Shown piece after piece: positions 8,701 through 15,359 of a stretch of 15,359 bases of DNA; position 1 is the stretch's first letter, and every line of letters begins with the position of its first letter. Both the position numbers and the translations under genes were made by a program. The stretch covers positions 1 through 15,359 of the forward strand of contig JAQIWT010000764.1 in NCBI GenBank assembly GCA_034696485.1. Direction: 5' to 3'. The notes under the pieces were generated by a model, which was not told the origin of the DNA, did not search any database, and was given only the letters and a program-made list of their open reading frames with translations. Source of the stretch: Isohypsibius dastychi. Taxonomy: Eukaryota; Tardigrada; Eutardigrada; Parachela; Isohypsibiidae.

Positions 8701-9863
8701 AGAACAAACGCAAAGCGAATTTCTCGCAAAGTACTATGCCTTTTACGGTCCAAGTCCAGGGAAATGGGACAATCATGTGACTACCATTTCAGAACATATG
8801 GAAGGTAAGCATATTGTACCCGGATCTTGTGTATAGGTCTGATCAAAAGAAACTGGTTGTTACAGGAGAGAGCCTGGACACCTTAATCCAGAATAAAGAC
8901 GGGCTACCAGGGAAAGTGGTCGAGTCTATCACCAAACAGCTTCTTGAGGGCCTACAATTTTTACATCACCGCGCTATTATACACACTCTCCTGCGTCCCA
9001 AGACCGTTATGGTTTACCGTCAAGGACGAGCTGACTGCCAGATTAAAATAAACGGGTTCGAGGATGTCATGCAGCTTGGCGAACTCATCCGTTGCTGGGG
9101 AATATACATCCGGACGAGTGGTTCAAAACTGGATATGTTTCAAGTTTCTGATTTTGAGCAGACTATCCCGTACCTTCGCCCAGACCTATTCTATCTTCTG
9201 AGTCAACCATATAGATTCGAAAAATCGATGTGGATATCTGAAAAGATCCATAGCTGGACAGCGATGCCGGGAGGTCAAGATATTGACGATCAGCTAGCTT
9301 CAATGCATGACCGAATAAAAAGAAACTTCATGTGGAAGGGGAAGGGAGAACAAATAGAGGATTTAACAGGTTTTCTCCTTCAAATGCTGCCAGAAAATGA
9401 TTTATGGAGTCTGGGCAGTATTGTTCTCGATATGGTTCGCGGAACGTCTCCAAGAAGGACTGAAAAAAAAATTGATTTCTCCGGCAGAGTATCAGGCAGA
9501 GTAGGAGATATCTCTCCGCCCCGTGGTGTGAGCTTCAAGCATCTCTCTGAGGAACATATCAAAGAACAATCGGACTTCGATTTCTCTGTTAACACGACCA
9601 ACACGATCCCCCTGAACAGTATCGACGATTATGCTCGGTATTTTCTCTGCTATACCGAAGTGGAGTATGTGATACCTGATTGGGTAGACCAAAATATCAA
9701 AAATGCCATCCGAAAGTGCCACGATCCAAACGGCAATCTACGTATTCAGGAGCTGCTGTCCGTGATCGAACATTCTGAGATTTTATCAAAATCTGGATCT
9801 AATCAGCGCGGTGTAGAGAGGACCAACAACATCAAGTGTGACTTATCAAAAAATAAAATTTGA
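5750..9863 (+). CDS. Tandem pseudokinase protein, 5 exons, 785 aa
   Basis: Exons 5750-5825, 7138-7425, 7756-8392, 8446-8804, 8866-9863 join in frame (intron phases 1, 1, 2, 1). ATG 5750 has G at -3 and +4 and is the first ATG in a frame open back to TAA 5579-5581; exon 1 ends in AAATG/GTAAGT. Domain 1 (about 39-330): weak N-lobe, lysine K75 in ILKML, then HGTLTSDT (177-184) for HRDLKPxN and DIE (198-200) for DFG, YLSPES, RTDVWSFG (246-253), SRPSVQTLL. It has about 15 extra residues before the catalytic loop. Domain 2 (about 345-765): glycine loop HGVFG (366-370), K389 in IVMK, IIHTLLRPKT (491-500) with the catalytic Asp replaced by Leu and the Asn by Thr, GFE (517-519) for DFG, a long insert, then NDLWSLG (631-637). 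The tail is basic and polar. Both catalytic Asp residues are missing, so I predict two pseudokinase domains with a scaffold or allosteric role. There is no signal peptide or membrane segment. Domain identity is good; function is unknown. Confidence 0.8.
6028..6132. repeat. Long imperfect hairpin, ~48-bp arms and 9-base loop
   Basis: The left arm (about 6028-6075) pairs with the right arm (about 6085-6132) around a 9-base loop. The stem includes the GC-rich CCCCGCCTC/GAGGCGGGG and the outer ACAGTT/AACTGT. The right arm also contains a perfect 10-bp stem, GTTTCCCAGA/TCTGGGAAAC, of its own (about 6102-6126). This is a typical MITE or foldback structure, or a strong hairpin in the nascent transcript of the pseudokinase intron. 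Confidence 0.7.
6185..6340. repeat. Cluster of degenerate GTGGACC / CATGTATGT(T/G)GACCA direct repeats
   Basis: Variants of GTGGACC recur within about 150 bp. The clearest pair is TCATGTATGTTGACCA near 6208 and TCATGTATGTGGACCA near 6308, each preceded by GAATG(T)GGAC. Spacing is about 100 bp. This may be a decayed minisatellite or internal repeats of a transposable element. The 3' part of the minus-strand ORF 6248-6622 overlaps it. Confidence 0.45.
6248..6622 (-). other. Unassigned minus-strand ORF of 124 codons inside an intron
   Basis: The frame is open from ATG at 6622 to the stop at 6248. I recognise no family. The central part has a protein-like composition (VSTWKFVPEV, SLHKLIRLFEIQRARMFWSF), whereas the last 30 residues overlap the GTGGACC repeats and look less like a protein. 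A TATAAAAA run lies directly upstream of the ATG, and paired palindromes lie just beyond that. It could be a fragment of a transposon protein, a nested gene, or chance. There is no splice or homology support. Confidence 0.2.
6629..6670. repeat. Two abutting palindromes, 24 bp and 18 bp
   Basis: 6629-6652 is a 24-bp palindrome with one mismatched pair, centred on CTCGCGAG with arms TAACTCT/AGAGTTA. It is followed with no gap by a perfect 18-bp palindrome, CAAGTTTGATCAAACTTG, at 6653-6670. Dyads like these can be protein-binding sites, transposon ends or cruciform-prone DNA. The function is unknown. Confidence 0.8.
7426..7755 (+). other. Second intron of the tandem pseudokinase gene
   Basis: A 330-bp phase-1 intron, from AAG/GTATGATG to CATTCTCTAG/GAG. 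Joining gives LLHERPQ-G-VSLRSLL, a normal hinge to alpha-D transition. It contains open frames continuing from the flanking exons but has stops in the used frame. No separate feature is seen in it. Confidence 0.75.
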
Positions 9864-9873
9864 GTGTTCAACC

Positions 9874-9879
9874 AATAAA
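9874..9879 (+). terminator. Poly(A) signal of the tandem pseudokinase gene
   Basis: AATAAA begins 11 bases after the TGA stop (9861-9863). Another AATAAA (9852-9857) overlaps the last codons. The 3' UTR is therefore probably very short. The position fits cleavage a few tens of bases downstream. Confidence 0.6.
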
Positions 9880-10391
9880 ACAGAGAGGGAAAAAACTACA
9901 TCAGTTAGTATTCTGTATGAGACTGCTCTTGTTTCGGCCTGTTTAATCTGTATGAAACTGCATGTTTCATGACCACGTTACTGTTATGCAGGGCAATAAG
10001 ATATAGAAAGTTGCGGAACATTCCTCGTAACCATTTTGTACAAGAAACAAATTCATCCCAAGTTCTGAAGTGAAAGATTCGTATCTATACCAAACTCTCT
10101 TCAGCAGATTTGTTTCTTCAGATTTGACGGTGAGTTCGACGTAATTTGAGGAGTTTTATCCAGGATAACAGAGTTTCAGTCACAGTGAATATATACACCT
10201 GTTGAAAAACTTTTTTTCGCAACCCGTCAACATCTCGGGAATACTGATATGTACCAAAAAAGATTCCACTGCAGAACTGGCAAACGAAAAAAAACAACTA
10301 AAAAAGCATCAGCAATCCAAAACCACAAAACAAAACGATTAAAAGGTCAAGTTAAAATCGAATACACAGAACCCCAATACTAGCAAGAACA
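9880..10391. other. Convergent intergenic spacer, 3' UTR of PBRM1
   Basis: This is the space between the ends of the tandem pseudokinase gene (plus) and PBRM1 (minus). No exon is recognised. Near 9912-9968 there are two similar 22-24 base direct repeats and a small hairpin. 10200-10340 is A-rich on the plus strand (T-rich in the PBRM1 transcript sense), as expected for a 3' UTR. No canonical AATAAA is visible on the minus strand here; a GATAAA-type variant may serve. Confidence 0.5.
9912..9968. repeat. Short direct repeat with embedded hairpin
   Basis: TCTGTATGAGACTGC (from 9912) and TCTGTATGAAACTGC (from 9947) are near-identical, and each is followed by TGTTTC. The second copy folds as ATGAAAC (9952-9958), loop TGCAT, GTTTCAT (9964-9970), a perfect 7-bp stem, just beyond the poly(A) signal. 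It could mark a 3'-end element or be chance. Confidence 0.5.
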
Positions 10392-13300
10392 CTATCTTCG
10401 ATAAGTAGAAGGTCGACGTCCAACAGCTGCCTTCATCCCTGATCCACTTGTAACAAGTGTCGGAATGTTCACCTCCGGTTGAACAGGCGGCTTCACGGGA
10501 GTTAGCTTACACACCCCAGCCAAAATGAGATCCCTCGTACTCCACATCTTATTCACTAACTCTGTTCCTCGCACCTTAGTTTCCATGTCGATCTGCAGCA
10601 ACGACGGCCAATAATCCGGTACCTGAGTCGGAGCCGGAATGGTTGCTTGAGATGCCGTCAGCTGCTTCCGCCAACTAGGGACAGCTGGTTTGGGGTCAGT
10701 CCCCAGCCCGTTGTTCTCGAGATATCGAAGGAAGACTTCGGAATGGAGTGCACGTTTGATTTTTGGTGGATCTTTGGGGAGGGTCATGAAGAGTGGACGC
10801 ATTTGAGATTGCTGCTGTTGGATGATTCGCTGGAGATGACCTTGTTGAGCCTAGAACGGAAACAGGGTGGTCAAACTACAGAGCATTCCGATAACCAGGT
10901 ATGTCTGAACTCGGATATTACCTGCATCATCTGAAGCGCCTGTTGCACATTAACCACATTCCCATCCGGTTTCACCACCTCCGCATTTCCGGTCTGGCCC
11001 TGTGAACTGGTTGAAGGTTGATGCTGCTGAATTCCATGATGATAGCTCTCTTTATGTACACTCATTACACTTTTCGACGGTGAGGGTACTTTCGGATGCA
11101 ACTTGGCTTCTTTCGCTTGTTCATCTGCTTTCTTTCTGTTCTCATGATCCACAACTCTCTTCGCCAATTCGTCCACCACTTCCATTTCCGACATACATCC
11201 CAGCCCTTTGAAGGTCACTCCTTCAAAATTCTCCAACCCCTTAGCCTGGAGTTGTTCGTTGATGAAGGCACTTCTCCGCCGAGCTTCGTCGTCGTATTTC
11301 TTCTTTTCGGCAACCGGAAGTGCTTTCCAGTTGTCTGAGACGAAACGACTGGTGTCCTGGAATGACAGGCCGGGGTTCGTGTCTTTGACGGCACGACGAT
11401 GTTCGGCGCCGTAGAGGATGAACCCAGACACGGTGTACTTGATCTTCTATAATAAGAAGAAAAAAGGTCACAAACAAGATCATTCCAAGGTACACCTGAA
11501 AATGTGATATGAGCATCTCTTACCTTCATTTTCTGTTTCGGCACTCGACCCCTCTTCTTCGCCGATCCCTCCATATTAGAAGCCGCCGGTGACATTGGGG
11601 TCATAAACGACATCTCCGACGCATGTGTCATACTCTCGCTCTCATCCTCAAAGTTCGTCACAGCCGGTGACCCACTCTGCACCTCCGCATCACTCTCCAC
11701 AATCTTCCCACTAAGTGCCGCTTCCAACAACGGCGATACAACACGTTTACAACTGATCGTCTTCTCAAAGAAATAGATCTCATCCGGAGTGGAGCGGGTC
11801 GAGTTGGAGGAAGTGACATTGAGCATTCGTTGACCTTTGTGTCGTTTGAAGAGTGTCCCATTATCCTGGATTTTCGATTCGGTGATGTAGACTTGATCTT
11901 CGGGGATTTGAGTCTGACGACAAGTTGAGTAGTCTTTGAGACTGAGAACGGCGCAACGGTTGGAGAGCTCTTCAACGGGGTGGATCATCTCGTGGGTTGT
12001 TTGGAAGATTTCGTTTTTATAGAAGAGTTTGGTTGGGACATGACCGATTTTCATGTCTTCCGGGAAGATGAATATGGTACCCTTGACGAATGTCCGATTG
12101 CTGCAAGTAAATAAATAGTTATTAATTACAAAGAGGAACACCAGATAGGATTCGCGAAAACGCACAATTACTGGCTGAAGAGGACAACTTACTCATTGTT
12201 GGAGAAGATATGGTCGATCTTGATGACATGATTTGTCGTGGCATTCCTCACAAGTGCGCAGTCACCAACTTTCAAATATCCAATCGGTGAATCTTTCTGC
12301 TCATAATGTCGGCATTCATCTGGAGTCGGCTGGATGGAAGAAACAATGTCCTCACGGAAAACATCAATGATCTCCGAATCCGGACACAGCTCATATTTCA
12401 CCTTGTTGTTCGAAACGGAACATTCTCTGGCTGCGAAAACAGAAGCGATTCGGTTGACTGGTAACGGCTTATCGCGCTTGACAAGCTGAACCCGAGGGTT
12501 GGGCGGAAATCCCGAAATCTGGAATCAAATCAAAAAATAAATAAACAATCACCAAAATCAATTTTTTCATCTAAAAAACGACCGAGCACCTTGATTTTCT
12601 TGAACGATTTGACTTTGGTATTATATCGCGTTTCGCAGACATAAATATCCTTAAACTCAAATCCAACAGGTTTCATCTTGAAATAATCTTTCCCTTCCAT
12701 AACATAGCATCTTCCAATAATTTTCGAAGGCAGATGCGTTTCCACCAAATCGCTCTTGAACACTTCTTTCTCCAGAAAAGTCTTCGTTGCAACATGGAAT
12801 GTTTCATGAGGTCGAAGGATGAAGGCGCCTTTGACGTGAAACTGCTCACTTCCGGCGGCGACGATTTCTTCGATGCAGATAATCGGCGGTTGTTTTCCCT
12901 TATCGAATGGCTCCAGATAAACAAAATCGCCAACAGAGTATGTTTCCGAGCCGACTGTAACTGAACGATCATCGGATGATTTAGTTGCGAGCAATACATG
13001 TGACGAGCTCTCAGCTGGTCCTTGAGAAGCTTCCTGAAAAAAAGGTTTCAGATTTTCAGATGTTCAATTCATCCAGTGGTTAGCCAAAAAACCCTCATTC
13101 CTAACAGCTCACAAAAATGAATTCAATCAAATTTGCAGCCCATTTTACGAGATGGATCCAGAAGTTACACTGAACAATATTTTCAGAAAAAACATCATTT
13201 ATTAACTTCGCAAAAACAGAACCAAAATGTCGGGTTTTTCTTAGCATCAAATGCGTGAACACAATGAATAAATCAGACTATCAGTTCGTACCTTGGAAAC

Positions 13301-15359
13301 ATCTCGAGGAGTTGGTCGGAGTTTGGCATCCTTTCTTTCCTGGTCAATGGAGTTCTGGAACTGTACAGCAGTGAAGTCTAGCGCGCGAGTGAAGAGTCGT
13401 GTTCCATTTGCACAGAGCTCGTTCCTTTTATGGATAAACTGCAAATGTAACTCAACGGCGTCTTCATATGTTTGAGACTCCGGCTGCGCGCTGAAACGAG
13501 CTTTCTCCAACAGCTCAAACAGATCATCCTGGAAGCGATCCAAACGCCGATATCGACCATGAAGGACATTCAACCGAATCGCGTCCAAAGAAACCGGCCT
13601 GAAATTCAGAAAAAAATCCTGATAAAAAAAAGGGAGAATCGTAAAATTTCAACTTACGATCGCGTATTTGTTGTGGAACACAAATTCCCATGATCACTTC
13701 CGGTATCCGATTCACTCCAAGCGCATTCCCCGATTGTCTCACTAACATTCCGACCATTCGCATCTTCATGACCCAGAAGATGGTCCATCAAACTATGGAT
13801 AATTTCCTGGACTTTGGTTGTCACACATGGAGTATCCGCGACATTATTCCCCATCAATTTCGTCTTCTCCATAACGGCATTTAGAAGCACAACGGCATCC
13901 TGGAAAGAAATTGAAAACAGATCAGACATCATTCAAAAAACCAACGCAAAACTTCGACAAAAATTTCGGGAACATCCGGTTGGTCAAAAACGCTCAATCC
14001 GAATTTAATGAAAATGGAAGAATTACCTTGTAGATTTGGGAGTTTGGTTCGTTATAACTGCACGCGTTTTCAAAACATTGTCCAAAATCTTCGATGATAT
14101 CATCGATGGACGCATAATTGTCATGTTGGATTCTCCCTTCAATTTTGGCCAGATCGACAGGCTTCTTGATGTAGTTGTAATAATCCGGCATTTCCTGCAG
14201 ATGAGAAAAAATCCGTTCACACATACCTTAATCATAATTTTCTCAGTATAAAGTAATGGCATGAATTTTAACAATTCCTGGAGTTTATTCAGATTCAATC
14301 AAAGTGTTCAATCAACATTTTTCATTCGAACTTTTTTTTAAAAATTCACAGATAAAACCCATTTTTTCTCACAAGTTTGGTCGGAAGTGTCATGAACTGT
14401 TCGCTGATAATCCTTCCGGAATTATCCACATAACTGGCGATATATTCGAAAATTTCATAAAGTGCAGCTTGTAAGGGTGTCGTGCTGATCCGCTGACTCT
14501 GCGCACTAACAAAATCAACAAAAACTGTTACTGACAATCTGACGCAAAAAAACAAAAACTGGATGTACCGTCTCGATCCGGAGAGGCTTCGACGGGGAGT
14601 ACCACTTGCATCAAGCGCAACTGAACTTATAATCCGTAAAGCACGCTTGGCGATCTCTTCCAGCTTAACTGCGCTCACATAGATATCGCTTCCTGTCAAA
14701 AAAAACGTCAAGTTTCTACAAAATCAACCGAGACAGAAAAACTATTAAAAATTGATCGACCCATTGAAAATCAACTAATTAATTTTGACTCAGTCACCTA
14801 ACAATATATTTCCAAATCCCACAAAAAATAATCGTCTTTATCAGGACAACCGGCAATCAAATTTCAAATACGGCCACAAAAAAAAACTAGCCAACTGCCT
14901 TCTTCCTGGCTTTTATAAATTATCCCAGTGAAACATCAGCTCATGTTCAGTGTCAACAATTTTGCCCCAATTTTGATTTCACAATTTAAATACCGAAAAC
15001 CATATTGATCCAGAATAATTTCGAAGTAATGAACAACAAATGATAATTATAAATTCAATGATAAATTCTAAGTAATTTACAAATTTCAAGTTGCCTCACC
15101 TTCTTCGTTGAACTGCTTCGCATTCGAAAAAAGCAGCATAATATCCGCCATGAAATCATCATCGCTGATGTACTGAAAACACACAAAACAAATCGTTAGC
15201 CCCAAAGTCATAATCAAATCTGGTTGATCCTCAAAATATTCCGAAAACACACCTTGTCGCCGGAAATCTTCTGAACGATAGCTTTGACATCGATTGGTTG
15301 AGTAATAACATCATAATAATCGGGATATTCTCGTTTCGACGGCTTCTCCAGAAACGGAA
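10392..15359 (-). CDS. PBRM1: Polybromo-1 (BAF180), 3' part: bromodomains 4-6, two BAH domains, HMG box
   Basis: Subunit of the PBAF (SWI/SNF) nucleosome-remodelling complex in the nucleus; the bromodomains read acetyl-lysine on histones. Exons, 5' to 3': 15359-15253 (cut by the window), 15172-15100, 14692-14569, 14505-14373, 14194-14027, 13899-13658, 13598-13292, 13033-12590, 12518-12193, 12100-11524, 11446-10922, 10850-10392. All junctions are GT-AG and keep frame; 1160 codons are in the window. Bromodomain 4 starts mid-domain (EYPDYY at 10-15, anchoring Asn57); bromodomain 5 is about 108-215 (MPDYY at 147-151, Asn193); bromodomain 6 is about 225-340 (RYRRLDRFQDDLFELLEKAR), with Ala319 where the anchoring Asn is expected. 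BAH1 is about 414-531 (TFLEKEVFKSD, CETRYNTKVKSFKKIK), BAH2 about 612-735, a basic patch KKRGRVPKQKMK 822-833, the HMG box about 834-900 (SGFILYGAEHRRAV), a short poly-Q, and the conserved PBRM1 C-terminus. Bromodomains 1-3 must lie to the right of the window. Confidence 0.95.
14693..15099 (-). other. Largest PBRM1 intron in the window
   Basis: A 407-bp phase-1 intron inside bromodomain 4, between QFNEEG and SDIYVSAV. It begins GTGAGG and ends TTTTTTTGACAG on the minus strand. It is AT-rich with no repeat or exon seen. The other PBRM1 introns in the window are 59 to 258 bp. Confidence 0.85.

Noticed and set aside
8837-8865. Alternative acceptor GTATAG in the fourth intron of the pseudokinase gene
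   Set aside because: Using it puts the last exon out of frame with the conserved kinase C-lobe; the TTACAG site at 8865 keeps the frame.
11002-11414. Plus-strand open frames opposite the HMG-box exon of PBRM1
   Set aside because: Antisense shadows of a strongly conserved coding exon.
14201-14298. Possible extra PBRM1 exon (frame with NKLQELLKFMPLL)
   Set aside because: It would need a 32-bp intron and would disrupt bromodomain 5. Direct joining of LPTKL to EMPDYY matches the bromodomain consensus at normal length.
1-15359. CRISPR array, tRNA, rRNA or bacterial operon
   Set aside because: No regularly spaced repeats, no tRNA A/B-box fold recognised, and the genes have spliceosomal introns.

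Overview
This is nuclear DNA of a multicellular eukaryote with small introns (53 to 407 bp in most cases, two of 1.3 to 1.7 kb), GT-AG splice sites and AATAAA-type poly(A) signals. The right third is the 3' part of a Polybromo-1 (PBRM1/BAF180) gene with bromodomains, two BAH domains and an HMG box in animal order, so the source is a metazoan. Compact introns and divergent kinase paralogs suggest a small-genome invertebrate; a tardigrade, nematode or arthropod would all fit, and I cannot decide among them from sequence alone.

Layout: 1-52 is a pure C run. 53-1881 has no recognisable gene but holds an inverted-repeat structure (about 1132-1705). 1882-4595 (minus) is a two-exon protein kinase of 339 aa that keeps the key catalytic residues; its 1.7-kb intron carries a 737-bp foldback element (3333-4069). 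4596-5749 is the divergent intergenic region, with three short hairpins. 5750-9863 (plus) is a five-exon gene for a 785-aa protein of two kinase-fold domains in tandem, both lacking the catalytic Asp and therefore predicted pseudokinases; its first intron holds a long imperfect hairpin (6028-6132), a cluster of GTGGACC-like words, an unassigned minus-strand ORF (6248-6622) and two abutting palindromes (6629-6670). 9864-10391 is the convergent intergenic spacer. 10392-15359 (minus) is the 3' part of PBRM1: twelve exons running off the right edge, 1160 codons in the window.

The kinase and the tandem pseudokinase are head-to-head neighbours. All three kinase-fold domains carry a phase-1 intron at the same structural place, the hinge after beta-5, and the kinase and the second pseudokinase domain share an unusual IIHT catalytic-loop stem. 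I infer that they descend from one ancestral gene by local duplication and may act as an active kinase with a catalytically dead partner. PBRM1 is an unrelated housekeeping chromatin gene (PBAF remodelling complex).
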